Both the position numbers and the translations under genes were made by a program. From Amycolatopsis acididurans (GTDB lineage Bacteria; Actinomycetota; Actinomycetes; Mycobacteriales; Pseudonocardiaceae), in the NCBI RefSeq assembly GCF_012328925.1, contig NZ_JAAXLS010000049.1, positions 1 to 51,039 on the forward strand: a DNA stretch of 51,039 nt, written 5' to 3'. The first letter of the stretch is position 1, and each line of letters begins with the position of its first letter. The notes beneath the pieces are model-generated. The model saw only the letters and a program-made list of their open reading frames with translations. It was not told the origin of the DNA and searched no databases. Positions 25,743-34,948 of the stretch are shown in pieces.

Positions 25743-27251
25743 GCGGGGGCCGAGGAAAACGGTCGCCACGGCACCGGCCGCGACGACCGCCGCGAGTGTC
25801 AGCAGGCTGGGCCACATGCCGTCGGTGAAGGCGGACTCGCCGGCCTTGGCGAGTGCCGCACCGGCCGGTCCGGACTGCTGCGCCACGCCGAGCGTGCCCG
25901 CCAGCGATCCGCTCGCCACGTCCCGTACGGGCGCGGGGAGCGCGGCCGCGGCGGGCGCGATGGCGTGGCCGTAGGCGGCCGAAAGGATGCTGCCCGCCAG
26001 CGCGATGCCCAGCGCCGCCCCGATTTCGCGGGTGGCGTCGTTGACGGCGGAGGCGACGCCGTACTTGTCCGGCGGCACGTTGTCCAGAATGGCGCTGGTG
26101 CTCGCGGGCGCGGTCAGCCCGAGCCCGAGGCCGAGCACGGCGGCCGCGATCGCGAACCGGACGTAGCCGCTGTCCGGCTGCAGCACGCTGAACAGGTACA
26201 TGCCCGCCGCGACGGCGAGCAGGCCGCCGACGGTGAGCGGGCGCAGGCCGAGCTTCTTGGCGATGGTGGCGGAGACGACCGACAGCGGCAGCATCGTCAC
26301 CGCGAGCGGCCACAGCGCCAGTCCGGCCTTCAGCGGCTGATAGCCAAGGATCAGCTGCAGGTACTGCACCAGGACGAAGATTCCGCCGTAGGCGGCCGTG
26401 AACTGCAACGTCATCGACAGCGAACCGGTCGCGAACGCGCGGTTGGCGAAGAGCCGGACGTCGAGCAGCGGGTCGGTGCGCCGCGTCTCGGCCCAGGCGA
26501 AGAAGCCGCCGAGCACGCAGGCCGCGACCAGCGCGGCGATGACGAAGACGTCGCCCCAGCCGTGCTCGGCGGCACGCAGGATCCCGAAGACGAGCGCGCC
26601 GATGGACAGCGTGGACAGCGCGGCGCCGGGCAGGTCGAACGGGTGCGGCCGGTACTCGCGCGAACTCGGCACGGTGCGCGCGGCGACGGCCAGCACGGCC
26701 GACAGTACGGCCGGGCCGAGGAACACCGAATGCCACGAGAAGTGCTGCAGCAGCAGCCCGGCGAGAACCAGGCCGATCATCGCGCTGATCCCGGCGACCC
26801 CGGCCCACAGCCCGACGGCCCGGCCGCGCTGACCTTCCGGGAAGCTCGCGTTGATGATCGACAGCGTCGCGGGCAGGACCAGCGCGGCGCCGAGACCGGT
26901 CACGCCCCGCGCCGCGACGAGCCAGCCCGCCGAGTCGGCGAACAGCGGCGTCGCGCAACTGACCGCGAAGATCGCCAGCCCGATGATCAGCACGCCGCGG
27001 CGGCCGTACCGGTCGCCGAGCGCTCCGGCCGGCAACACGAGCGCGGCCAGCACCAGGGTGTACACGTCCACGATCCAGGCCTGTTGTGCCTGCGTGACAC
27101 CGGTTTCCGAGGCCATCGACGGCAGCGCGATGTTGATGATCGTGACCATCGCCATGACCAGCCCGACCGAGGTGCACATGACGCCGACCGTCCACGCGCG
27201 ACGGCCACCGGACAGCGGGGGCGCCTCGGACGCCAGGACGGAAACCTGCAT
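25725..27251 (-). CDS. MFS multidrug exporter, DHA2 (14-TM) family
   Basis: 508 residues with about 14 hydrophobic helices. It carries the DHA2 motif A GALGDRYGRRGVLI after helix 2, and motif C-like GLGAALVLPATLSIINASF. It uses the proton gradient to export toxic compounds or antibiotics. ATG 27251 is chosen for GAGGTG just upstream. It is divergent from a TetR regulator with an inverted repeat between, the standard drug-efflux arrangement. The last codons overlap choD in antisense. Confidence 0.9.
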   Translation of the reverse strand: MQVSVLASEAPPLSGGRRAWTVGVMCTSVGLVMAMVTIINIALPSMASETGVTQAQQAWIVDVYTLVLAALVLPAGALGDRYGRRGVLIIGLAIFAVSCATPLFADSAGWLVAARGVTGLGAALVLPATLSIINASFPEGQRGRAVGLWAGVAGISAMIGLVLAGLLLQHFSWHSVFLGPAVLSAVLAVAARTVPSSREYRPHPFDLPGAALSTLSIGALVFGILRAAEHGWGDVFVIAALVAACVLGGFFAWAETRRTDPLLDVRLFANRAFATGSLSMTLQFTAAYGGIFVLVQYLQLILGYQPLKAGLALWPLAVTMLPLSVVSATIAKKLGLRPLTVGGLLAVAAGMYLFSVLQPDSGYVRFAIAAAVLGLGLGLTAPASTSAILDNVPPDKYGVASAVNDATREIGAALGIALAGSILSAAYGHAIAPAAAALPAPVRDVASGSLAGTLGVAQQSGPAGAALAKAGESAFTDGMWPSLLTLAAVVAAGAVATVFLGPRSADDR

Positions 27252-27297
27252 GGCACCTCGTTCCGGACGGGAAACGAAACCATCGGTATCGTAGCAG

Positions 27298-27321
27298 GAC
27301 CAGTAGTTCTGAAAGCTGGTC
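27298..27321. promoter_or_regulatory. Inverted repeat between MFS exporter and TetR
   Basis: GACCAG-N12-CTGGTC, perfect six-base arms, in the 99-bp gap between the divergent genes, 29 bp before the tetR ATG. It is a candidate operator for the adjacent TetR protein. Confidence 0.5.
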
Positions 27322-27350
27322 GTCGTGAGCGATGAGGAAGAATCGGTCGC

Positions 27351-27941
27351 ATGAAGACACAGCGCGATCCACGGCTGGACCGATCGCGCGCGGCGATCCT
27401 GTCCGCCGCCGTCGAACTGCTGTCCGAAGGCGGAGTGCAGCGGGTGACGATCGAGGCGGTCACCGCGCGCAGCGGCGTCGCTCGGTCCACGCTGTACCGG
27501 CATTTCCGGAACAACACCGAACTGCTGGCGGCCGCGTTCCGGGAACTGCTGCCGCCGCTGCCGGAACCCGACCCCGCGCTGCCCGCCCGCGACCGGCTGC
27601 TCCAGCTCGTGCTCGACCAGGCCGACCAGATCGCGCACGTGCCCGCGATGGCCGCGGTGACCTGGATGGCGGCCAGCGGCTACTCCGCCGAGACGCCCTC
27701 GGCCGGGGAGCGCACTCGGCTCGACGCGCTTCGCCAGCACATCATCGACAACTACCGGCGCCCGTTCGACCCGGTGCTGACGGAATGCCTCTCGGATTCC
27801 GAACGCGAGATCGACCTGGCGCTGGCGCGGCTGATCGGGCCGCTGGTGTTCAACGCGCTCGTCACCGGGCGGCCCAACGACCGCGAGTTCTGCACCCGGC
27901 TGGTCGACGAGTTCCTCGCGGCTACAGCTCGATCCCGGTGA
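27351..27941 (+). CDS. TetR-family regulator of MFS exporter
   Basis: 196 residues. The N-terminal HTH has VQRVTIEAVTARSGVARSTLYRHFRNNTELLAAAF. The C-terminal ligand domain resembles TetR_C_11-like regulators. It is divergent from the DHA2 exporter, so it is its likely repressor and is probably autoregulated. Its 3' end overlaps the convergent aldehyde dehydrogenase gene by 20 bp. Confidence 0.87.
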   Translation: MKTQRDPRLDRSRAAILSAAVELLSEGGVQRVTIEAVTARSGVARSTLYRHFRNNTELLAAAFRELLPPLPEPDPALPARDRLLQLVLDQADQIAHVPAMAAVTWMAASGYSAETPSAGERTRLDALRQHIIDNYRRPFDPVLTECLSDSEREIDLALARLIGPLVFNALVTGRPNDREFCTRLVDEFLAATARSR

Positions 27942-29367
27942 AAACCGTGACCTTCTCCTCGGTCAGGTCGTTCATCGCGGCCAGCACGCCTTCGCGGCCG
28001 ATGCCAGAGCCCTTCACGCCGCCGTAGGGCATCTGGTCCGCGCGGTAGGAGGGCACGTCGCCGACGATGACTCCGCCGACCTCGAGTTCGGCCGAGGCGC
28101 GGAAAGCCAGCCGCACGTCGCGGGTGAACACGCCGGCCTGCAGGCCGTACGCGGAGGCGTTGACCGCCTCGAAGGCCTCGTCCGAACTGTCCACAACGGA
28201 CACCGCGAGCACCGGCCCGAAGATCTCCTCGGCCCACGCCTTGGCGTCGGCGGGCACGTCGGAAAGCAGCGTCGGCTCAACGGTCGCGCCGTCGCGGGAG
28301 CCGCCGGTGAGCACCTTCGCGCCGCCCGCGACGGCCTCGTCGATCCACTCGACGATCCGCTTCGCCGCGGCCTCGTCCACGACCGGACCCACGTCGACCG
28401 TCGTGTCGTACGGGTCGCCGGTGCGCTGGGCGCGCACGGCGTCGGCCAGCGCGGGCAGGAACTCGTCGGCCACCGAACGTTCCACGATGACACGCTGCAC
28501 CGAGATGCAGGACTGCCCCGCCTGGTAGTTGCCGAACGTGGCGATGCGGGCGGCCGCGCCCGCCAGGTCCGGCCAGTCGCCGAGCACGACCGCGGCCGCG
28601 TTGCCGCCCAGTTCCAGCACGACGTGCTTGCGCGGCGCGGCCTCGGCCAGCGACCAGCCCACGGGGCCGGACCCGGTGAACGACACGACCGGCAGCCGGG
28701 GGTCGGCGACGAGCTCGGCGGTGTCCTCGTTGCCCAGCGGCAGCACCGAGAACGCGCCCTCCGGCAGGTCTGTCTCGGCGAGGATCTCGCCGAGGATCAG
28801 CGACGACAACGGCGTGCGCGGCGCGGGCTTGACGATGATCGGCGCGCCCACCGCGAGCGCGGGCGCGACCTTGTGCGCCACCAGGTTCAGCGGGAAGTTG
28901 AACGGCGCGATGCCCAGCACCGGCCCGCGCGGCACCCGCCGCACCACCGCCAGCCTGCCCTCGCCGCCGGCGTCGGTGTCCAGCCGCTGCAACTCGCCGG
29001 TGAACCGCCGCGCCTCCTCGGCCGCGATCCGGAACACCGAGATCGCGCGCTTCACCTCGGCCTCGGCCCATTTGAACGGCTTGCCGTTCTCGGCCGTGAT
29101 CACCTCCGCCAGCTCCTCGGCCCGCTCGGCCAGCCCGCGCGACACGTGGTCCAGCGCGGCGGCGCGGACGTGCGCGGGGGAGCGGCGGAACTCCGGCGCC
29201 ACCGCGACGGCGGCGGCGACCGCGCGGTCGACCTGCTCGGCGGAGGGCACGGCGACGGTGGCGACCTCGCTGCCGTCGAAGGGATGGGTGACCAACAGCG
29301 TGTCCTCGCCCTGCTCCGGCCTGCCGGCGATCCACGCGGCCCGGGGCTCCGGGGTGATGGTGTCCAT
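27922..29367 (-). CDS. NAD(P)+-dependent aldehyde dehydrogenase
   Basis: 481 residues, ALDH superfamily. Active-site residues are visible: Asn157 (PFNFPLN), Lys180, Glu252 (ELGGN) and nucleophile Cys287 (GQSCISVQR). The Rossmann motif is FTGSGPVG (230-237). The overall look is of the succinate-semialdehyde/glyceraldehyde-3-phosphate (non-phosphorylating)-like branch; the substrate is not assignable. It is divergent from guaA by about 100 bp, and convergent with tetR. Confidence 0.88.
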   Translation of the reverse strand: MDTITPEPRAAWIAGRPEQGEDTLLVTHPFDGSEVATVAVPSAEQVDRAVAAAVAVAPEFRRSPAHVRAAALDHVSRGLAERAEELAEVITAENGKPFKWAEAEVKRAISVFRIAAEEARRFTGELQRLDTDAGGEGRLAVVRRVPRGPVLGIAPFNFPLNLVAHKVAPALAVGAPIIVKPAPRTPLSSLILGEILAETDLPEGAFSVLPLGNEDTAELVADPRLPVVSFTGSGPVGWSLAEAAPRKHVVLELGGNAAAVVLGDWPDLAGAAARIATFGNYQAGQSCISVQRVIVERSVADEFLPALADAVRAQRTGDPYDTTVDVGPVVDEAAAKRIVEWIDEAVAGGAKVLTGGSRDGATVEPTLLSDVPADAKAWAEEIFGPVLAVSVVDSSDEAFEAVNASAYGLQAGVFTRDVRLAFRASAELEVGGVIVGDVPSYRADQMPYGGVKGSGIGREGVLAAMNDLTEEKVTVFTGIEL

Positions 29368-29469
29368 GGGTAAACGGTAAGGCCACGCACGCCCTGTCGG
29401 GCCGGGGGCCGGGTGGCGCAGCTCACCTGGGACGATAGGGGTACAGATTTACGTCCCGAGGAGGCGCCG

Positions 29470-31014
29470 GTGGGTCCGGTCATCGTGGTGGACTTCGGTG
29501 CGCAGTATGCGCAGCTGATCGCACGCCGGGTTCGCGAGGTCCAGGTGTACTCCGAGGTGGTGCCGCACACCGCGACGGTCGACGAGATCATGGCCAAGAA
29601 ACCGGCCGCGATCATCCTTTCGGGTGGGCCGGCGAGCGCGTACTCGCCCGATGCCCCCGGGATGGATCCCGAGCTCGCCAAGCAGGGCGTGCCGATCTTC
29701 GGCATCTGCTACGGCTTCCAGGTCCTCGCGCAGGCACTCGGGGGCACGGTCGAGGCGACGGGTTCGCGCGAGTACGGCCGCACCGAGGTCGCGGTGGCCT
29801 CGGACGGCGGCATCCTGCACCGCGAACTGCCCGCGCGGCACCAGGTGTGGATGAGCCACGGCGACAGCGTCACCAAGGCGCCGCCCGGCGCCGCGGTGAC
29901 CGCCTCGTCGGAGCGCACTCCCGTTGCCGCCTACGAAAACCCGGACGAGCGCTACGCGGGCGTGCAGTACCACCCCGAGGTGCTGCACTCGCCGCACGGC
30001 CAGGAGGTGCTGCGCCGTTTCCTGCGCGACATCGCCGGCATCCGTCCGGAATGGACGACCGCGTCCATTGTGGACGAGCAGATCGGCAGGATCCGTACGC
30101 AGATCGGCGACGGCAGGGCCATCTGCGGCCTGTCCGGCGGGGTGGACTCCGCCGTCGCGGCGGCGCTCGTGCAGCGCGCGATCGGTGACCGGCTGACCTG
30201 TGTGTTCGTCGACCACGGTCTGCTGCGTGCCGGCGAGCGGGCGCAGGTGGAGCGGGACTTCGTCGCCGCGACCGGCGTCAACCTCGTCACCGTCGACGCG
30301 CGGGAGCGCTTCCTCGACGCGCTCGCCGGGGTCACCGACCCCGAGCAGAAGCGCAAGATCATCGGCCGTGAGTTCATCCGCGTGTTCGAGCAGGCCGAAC
30401 GTGACCTCAAGGCGAAGGGCGACTACCGGTTCCTGGTGCAGGGCACGCTCTACCCGGACGTCGTGGAGTCCGGCGGCGGTGCCGGCGCGTCCAACATCAA
30501 GAGCCATCACAACGTGGGCGGCCTTCCCGAGGACCTGCAGTTCGAACTGGTCGAGCCGCTGCGTCTGCTGTTCAAGGACGAGGTGCGCCGGGTCGGCCTG
30601 GAACTGGGGCTGCCCGAGACGATCGTGCACCGCCAGCCGTTCCCCGGCCCCGGCCTCGGCATCCGGATCATCGGCGAGGTCACGCACGACCGGCTGGAAA
30701 CCCTGCGCGCCGCCGACGCGATCGCCCGCGAGGAGCTGACCTCGGCCGGGCTGGACCGCGACATCTGGCAGTGCCCGGTGGTGCTGCTCGCGGACGTGCG
30801 CAGCGTGGGTGTGCAGGGTGACGGCCGTACCTACGGGCATCCCGTGGTGCTACGGCCCGTCTCCAGCGAAGACGCCATGACGGCGGACTGGACGCGGCTA
30901 CCCTACGACGTGCTCGAGCGCATCTCGACGCGCATCACCAACGAGGTGAGCGAGGTCAACCGGGTGGTGCTGGACGTGACCAGCAAGCCACCGGGCACCA
31001 TCGAGTGGGAATGA
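29470..31014 (+). CDS. guaA: GMP synthase (glutamine-hydrolysing)
   Basis: 514 residues. An N-terminal class I glutamine amidotransferase has Cys80 (GICYG), His168 and Glu170 (QYHPE). The ATP-pyrophosphatase domain has the P-loop SGGVDS (222-227). The C-terminal dimerisation domain ends in SKPPGTIEWE. It converts XMP to GMP with glutamine and ATP. GTG 29470 is chosen because GAGGAGG ends five bases before it and it places the VVDFGAQYAQLIARRV strand at the N-terminus; the in-frame GTG at 29413 would run through that site. Third gua gene of the region. Confidence 0.95.
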   Translation: MGPVIVVDFGAQYAQLIARRVREVQVYSEVVPHTATVDEIMAKKPAAIILSGGPASAYSPDAPGMDPELAKQGVPIFGICYGFQVLAQALGGTVEATGSREYGRTEVAVASDGGILHRELPARHQVWMSHGDSVTKAPPGAAVTASSERTPVAAYENPDERYAGVQYHPEVLHSPHGQEVLRRFLRDIAGIRPEWTTASIVDEQIGRIRTQIGDGRAICGLSGGVDSAVAAALVQRAIGDRLTCVFVDHGLLRAGERAQVERDFVAATGVNLVTVDARERFLDALAGVTDPEQKRKIIGREFIRVFEQAERDLKAKGDYRFLVQGTLYPDVVESGGGAGASNIKSHHNVGGLPEDLQFELVEPLRLLFKDEVRRVGLELGLPETIVHRQPFPGPGLGIRIIGEVTHDRLETLRAADAIAREELTSAGLDRDIWQCPVVLLADVRSVGVQGDGRTYGHPVVLRPVSSEDAMTADWTRLPYDVLERISTRITNEVSEVNRVVLDVTSKPPGTIEWE

Positions 31015-31038
31015 TCGACGCGACACTGGGGGTAGCGC

Positions 31039-31824
31039 ATGTGGCTGTTCGGAATCCTGCTGATCGTGCTGGCGGGAGCCGGGTTCACCTACATGCAGTC
31101 GACCAAGCGTGAGCTGCACGCGATGATCGGCACGGAGACGCTGCCGATCCCCGAACTGGAGGATCTGCGGCGGATCTCCGACGAACTGGGCGCCCGCGGC
31201 GGATTCCGCAAGACCGCCGAGGTGGTCGGCGCCGCGCACCAGCGGCCGGAGGGCCTGCTGACGGCGGAGATCAGCAAGACCCCGTGTGTCTGGTACCGCT
31301 ACCGGATCGAGCGCGAGTACGAACACGTCGAGTACCGCGACGGGCGGCGGCGCTACTCCAAGCGCAAGGAGAAGGTCGCCGACCACACGTCGAACGAGGG
31401 CTACGCGCTGATCGACCAGGACGGCCGCACGATCGGTGTCGCCCCGGACGGCACCAAACCGGAAGGCGTCGAGCAGAGCGTCGACCGGTTCGAGCCGTAC
31501 CAGGGCGGGGACCAGTCCTTCGAGCTCTTCGGCATCCGGCTGCCGGGATTCCTTGCCGGCAACCAGAATTCGACGATCGGCTTCCACTACAAGGAGTGGC
31601 TCATCCGGCCTGGCACACCGCTGTACATCCTGGGCGAGGTGCACGACATCATCGGCCCGCTCGTGATCGCGAAGCCCCAGGAGAAGGGGCACTTCATCAT
31701 CTCGGCCAAGAGCGAGGAGCAGCTGCGCGCGGACCGTACGCGGCGCCACAAGCTGCTCTCGATCGGCGTGCTGGTGGCCTTCTTCGCCGGGCTCGCGCTC
31801 GTCGTGGTGGGCATCATCCGCTGA
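31039..31824 (+). CDS. GIDE-domain membrane protein
   Basis: 261 residues. An N-terminal helix (3-19) and a C-terminal helix (about 238-259) flank a cytosolic or extracytosolic domain with TPCVWYRYRIEREYEH, FEPYQGGDQSFELFG and LIRPGTPLYILGEVHD. This matches the GIDE domain of eukaryotic MUL1/MULAN ubiquitin ligases, found without a RING finger in actinobacteria. Function unknown. It begins 24 bp after guaA and may be co-transcribed. It overlaps the WYL gene by 11 bp at the 3' ends. Confidence 0.75.
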   Translation: MWLFGILLIVLAGAGFTYMQSTKRELHAMIGTETLPIPELEDLRRISDELGARGGFRKTAEVVGAAHQRPEGLLTAEISKTPCVWYRYRIEREYEHVEYRDGRRRYSKRKEKVADHTSNEGYALIDQDGRTIGVAPDGTKPEGVEQSVDRFEPYQGGDQSFELFGIRLPGFLAGNQNSTIGFHYKEWLIRPGTPLYILGEVHDIIGPLVIAKPQEKGHFIISAKSEEQLRADRTRRHKLLSIGVLVAFFAGLALVVVGIIR

Positions 31825-32776
31825 CGGACCTGGTGAAGCGGCCGCCCCAGTCCCGCGCCAGAGCGCGCAGTTCCGGCGGGCCGAGCACCGTGAACTCGGC
31901 ACCGGTCGTGCCGAGCGCCATCGCGGGCCATTCCAGCGAATCGGCCGTCATCCGCACGCGGCAGCTTCCGGTGCCGGTCTCCTCGACCGTGCTCCACCGG
32001 CCGATCCGTGCCCGCACGTCCGCCGCCGGGGCCTCGACCAGTGCCTCCACCTGGTAGGGATGTGCCACGGTGTCCAGTGCCGCGCGGACGAACGCGGCGG
32101 CGTCCTCGGCGGGCAGCTCCCGAGCCCGGAACCGGGCGCCCGTGCCGGCCGGTTCGGCGAGCCGGTCGACCCGGAAGTTGCGCCAGTCGTGCCGGGCCAG
32201 GTCGTAGGCGACGAGATACCAGCGGTACCCGAGCGAGACCAGCCGGTGCGGTTCGGCGTGCCGCTCGGTGCGCTCGCCGCTCGCGGCGGTGTAGCCGAAG
32301 CGGACGCGTTCGCTGTCCCGGCAGGCCAGTGCGAGCGTCGTGAGCACGTCCGGATCGATGCCCGCTCTCGCCGGTCCGCCCCAGACCGCGGGCACCGTCA
32401 TCGCACGCAGCGCGTCGACCCGGCGCCGCAACCGGGCCGGCATCACCTGCACCAACTTGGCCAGCACCCGCACCGAGGATTCGGCGATCCCTTCCACCGC
32501 GCCCTGCGTCGCGGTCTGCAGGCCCACGGCCAGCGCCACCGCCTCCTCGTCGTCGACCACGAGCGGAGGCAGCGCCGCACCGGCCGCGAGCTGGTAGCCA
32601 CCGTCGGCGCCGCGCTGCGCCTCCACCGGATAACCCAGCTCGCGCAGCCGGTCGATGTCCCTGCGCAGGGTGCGCACCGAGACGCCGAGCCGGTCGGCCA
32701 GCTCGACGCCCGGCCAGTACCGGTGGGTCTGCAGCAGGGACAGCAGCCGCAGCGTCCGGCTGCTCGTGTTCGCCAT
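31814..32776 (-). CDS. WYL-domain HTH transcriptional regulator
   Basis: 320 residues. The N-terminal HTH_11 has RTLRLLSLLQTHRYWPGVELADRLGVSVRTLRRDIDRLRELGYPVEA. The WYL domain has RFGYTAASGERTERHAEPHRLVSLGYRWYLVAYD and RNFRVDRL, and a WCX C-terminal domain follows. Such proteins bind nucleic acid or small ligands through WYL. ATG 32776 starts at the HTH; the frame extends to 32797. It is divergent from the DinB-fold gene with the palindrome 32801-32815 between, so it probably controls that gene and itself. Confidence 0.88.
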   Translation of the reverse strand: MANTSSRTLRLLSLLQTHRYWPGVELADRLGVSVRTLRRDIDRLRELGYPVEAQRGADGGYQLAAGAALPPLVVDDEEAVALAVGLQTATQGAVEGIAESSVRVLAKLVQVMPARLRRRVDALRAMTVPAVWGGPARAGIDPDVLTTLALACRDSERVRFGYTAASGERTERHAEPHRLVSLGYRWYLVAYDLARHDWRNFRVDRLAEPAGTGARFRARELPAEDAAAFVRAALDTVAHPYQVEALVEAPAADVRARIGRWSTVEETGTGSCRVRMTADSLEWPAMALGTTGAEFTVLGPPELRALARDWGGRFTRSVSG

Positions 32777-32800
32777 GTTCTCGATTCTCTCGCACATTCA

Positions 32801-32815
32801 GGTCAGAAAGTGACC
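32801..32815. promoter_or_regulatory. GGTCA-N5-TGACC palindrome, WYL operator candidate
   Basis: Perfect five-base inverted arms with a five-base spacer in the 95-bp divergent gap. TATACG at 32818-32823 follows directly and may be the -10 of the DinB-fold gene, so binding would occlude that promoter. Confidence 0.55.
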
Positions 32816-32871
32816 GCTATACGTTCTAGCGTGGTCTGCAGACCCCATCGAGAGAAGGAAGGCGAAACACC

Positions 32872-33399
32872 ATGAGCGACACCGCGACCGCCACCGATGA
32901 GCGCGCCGACCTGCTGGCGGTGCTCGCCCAGCAGCGGTACTTCCTGCGCTTCACCACCCGGGACCTGACCGACGAGCAGGCCGGGCGGCGCACCACGGTC
33001 AGCGAGCTGTGCCTCGGCGGGTTGATCAAGCACGTGACGTCGGTCGAGCGGGGCTGGGTGGACTTCATCCTGGAAGGCCCCTCGGCGATGCAGGACTTCA
33101 CGAAGATGACCGAGGCGGACTTCCAGAAGCGTGCCGACGAGTTCCGGATGCTGCCGGGGGAGACGCTGGAGGGCGTGCTGGCCGAGTACGCCAAGGTGGC
33201 CGCCCGCACCGACGAAATCGTCGCCACCCTGCCCGACCTCGGGGCGACGCACCCGCTGCCGAAGGCGCCCTGGTTCCAGCCGGACGCGGAGTGGTCGGCG
33301 CGCCGGGTGCTCATGCACATCATCGCGGAGACCTCCCAGCACGCCGGGCACGCCGACATCGTCAGAGAGTCCCTTGACGGCGCGAAGACGATGGGCTGA
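32872..33399 (+). CDS. DinB-fold protein (DUF664)
   Basis: 175 residues, four-helix bundle. It carries the metal-site histidines of the DinB/DUF664 family: His in GGLIKHVTSVERGWVDFIL, and HIIAETSQHAGHADIVRE near the C-terminus. Relatives include mycothiol- or bacillithiol-dependent S-transferases. Substrate unknown. Purine-rich GAGAAGGAAGG precedes the ATG. It is probably regulated by the divergent WYL protein and is followed by a strong terminator. Confidence 0.85.
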   Translation: MSDTATATDERADLLAVLAQQRYFLRFTTRDLTDEQAGRRTTVSELCLGGLIKHVTSVERGWVDFILEGPSAMQDFTKMTEADFQKRADEFRMLPGETLEGVLAEYAKVAARTDEIVATLPDLGATHPLPKAPWFQPDAEWSARRVLMHIIAETSQHAGHADIVRESLDGAKTMG

Positions 33400-33404
33400 A
33401 AAAA

Positions 33405-33442
33405 GAGAAGACCTCCGGTGAGTGGTGACCGGAGGTCTTCTC
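33405..33442. terminator. Bidirectional terminator
   Basis: 15-bp perfect stem GAGAAGACCTCCGGT / ACCGGAGGTCTTCTC with an eight-base loop, six bp after the DinB gene and 12 bp from the stop of the convergent small membrane protein gene. Confidence 0.92.
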
Positions 33443-33454
33443 GTCGTCGTTCGG

Positions 33455-33694
33455 TCAGTCGCGCCTGCCGCCGCGTAGCGACGCGCCGAGCATCAGCACC
33501 CCGATGAGCACCGCACCGCCCGCGAGCACCCAGCGCCAGTCCACGGAGGGCAGCCAGCTCACGCCGTCGCTGAGTACGTAGGCCGACACGAACAGGGTGG
33601 CGATCCCGACGATGAGGGTGAAGATGTCCACCCCGCGCCGCCGCGGCTGGAGCTCGGTCGTTTCGTCGTACCCGTAAGGGTTCTGCTCAGCCAC
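33455..33694 (-). CDS. Small two-helix membrane protein
   Basis: 79 residues: a short polar N-terminus (NPYGYDETTELQPRRR), helix about 23-42, a WLPSVDWRW turn, helix about 55-70 and a basic GGRRD tail. I recognise no catalytic motif. Its start overlaps the stop of the PspC/LiaF gene by 8 bp, so it is translated from the same mRNA and probably belongs to the same envelope-stress module. Confidence 0.75.
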   Translation of the reverse strand: MAEQNPYGYDETTELQPRRRGVDIFTLIVGIATLFVSAYVLSDGVSWLPSVDWRWVLAGGAVLIGVLMLGASLRGGRRD

Positions 33695-34910
33695 GATGCA
33701 CCTCTACGGTTCCCGCTCCCTGTTCGATGTCCAGCTGGATTCGTGGCCCGCCCGGCCCGTCGGTGCCGTTGTCCGTGCCGGACACGGCGGGCCGCCGCAG
33801 ACCGTCGGTGGCCTGTCCGAAGCAGTCGACGTTGCCCGCTCGCACGTGGCAGGTGTAGGTCACGTCCGCGTTCGAGGGCACCATCACCGTGGTCGTGCCG
33901 GCGCCGCTGTGGATCCTGGTGCCCACCACCGCGTCCGCGGGCAGCCGGGTCAGATCCAGATGGATGTCGCCCGCGGTGTGCGCGTACACCGGCTGCACCT
34001 CCGCGACGGTCGCGGGGGTGGCGTTGATGTCCCCGAAACCGCCCGCATAGCTCTCGACCGGCACCGTCGTCAATGCCACGCCCGCGACCGACAGCGGCAC
34101 GGCCAGCCAGATCAGGCCACGGCCGCCGCCGGCGAACGCGCCCGCCACCATGCCGATCCCGAGCACGCCGAGCACGAGTCCGATGATGTGCTGCGCCGAG
34201 AACCAGGTCTCGCCGGTGGTACCGAGCGCGAACCCGGTTCCGGCCACGAGCAGCGCGATGCCGAACACCGCGATGCCGATCTTGGACTTGCGCCTCGGCG
34301 CCCGCGGCGGCCGCACGGGCGGAGGCGCGGACACGACCGGCTCCGGATCGGGCAGATCCCACGCCAACGGCGCGGCGCCCAGCGGATCGTCGGTCTGCGC
34401 GGCCGGGGCGGCCATCGCGAACGTCGTGGCGGCCGGGGTCGTCGCGATCGGACGGTTCTCGTGGCCGCGGCTGCGGTGCAACAGGTAGATCGCCGTCACC
34501 AGCAGGGCGAGCCCGATGATCGCGCCCCCGTCGAACCAGCCGTTGCCGAACACCCAGCCGCTCAACGGGAACAGCGCGATCAGCCCGATGATCGTGCCGG
34601 CCTTCGGCATCGAGCTGCGGCCCCGGCCGAACAGCGCCTCCACCGGCGACACCTCGTCGTCGACCCGGGCGAAGAACAGCCAGCACAGCAGGTACACCGA
34701 CAGCCCGACCCCGCCGAACACCGTCGCGGCGACGAACGCCACCCGTACGAGTACCGGATCGATGCCGTACCGGTTGCCGATACCGGCCGCGACGCCGGCC
34801 ACCTTGCGCCCGCTCAACGGCCGCCGTGGTCTGCTGACCCAGAAATCCTTGAGAGTTTCCTCGAAGCCACCCATTCCCTGGGGCTTCGTCGTATCCGCTG
34901 CACCACTCAT
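33687..34910 (-). CDS. PspC-domain membrane protein with LiaF-like C-terminus
   Basis: 407 residues from the ATG at 34910. The PspC domain is at about 28-85 (RPLSGRKVAGVAAGIGNRYGIDPVLVRVAF). Further membrane helices and a Pro-rich linker follow, then four helices and a beta-rich C-terminal part (GDIHLDLTRLPADAV, GAGTTTVMVPSNADVTY, IQLDIEQGAGTVEV) like the LiaF C-terminal domain. PspC and LiaF proteins report envelope stress to a two-component system. It is divergent from a sensor kinase that carries its own PspC domain; the gap holds paired GGGWCYTTCCC boxes. Confidence 0.85.
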   Translation of the reverse strand: MSGAADTTKPQGMGGFEETLKDFWVSRPRRPLSGRKVAGVAAGIGNRYGIDPVLVRVAFVAATVFGGVGLSVYLLCWLFFARVDDEVSPVEALFGRGRSSMPKAGTIIGLIALFPLSGWVFGNGWFDGGAIIGLALLVTAIYLLHRSRGHENRPIATTPAATTFAMAAPAAQTDDPLGAAPLAWDLPDPEPVVSAPPPVRPPRAPRRKSKIGIAVFGIALLVAGTGFALGTTGETWFSAQHIIGLVLGVLGIGMVAGAFAGGGRGLIWLAVPLSVAGVALTTVPVESYAGGFGDINATPATVAEVQPVYAHTAGDIHLDLTRLPADAVVGTRIHSGAGTTTVMVPSNADVTYTCHVRAGNVDCFGQATDGLRRPAVSGTDNGTDGPGGPRIQLDIEQGAGTVEVHRG

Positions 34911-34948
34911 GGCATCGAGCATCCGGCACCGCCCGTCCCGGCACATCC

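Noticed and set aside
29413..29469. GTG at 29413 as the guaA start
   Set aside because: It would place the strong GAGGAGG site inside the coding region, and the added residues are not part of the amidotransferase fold.
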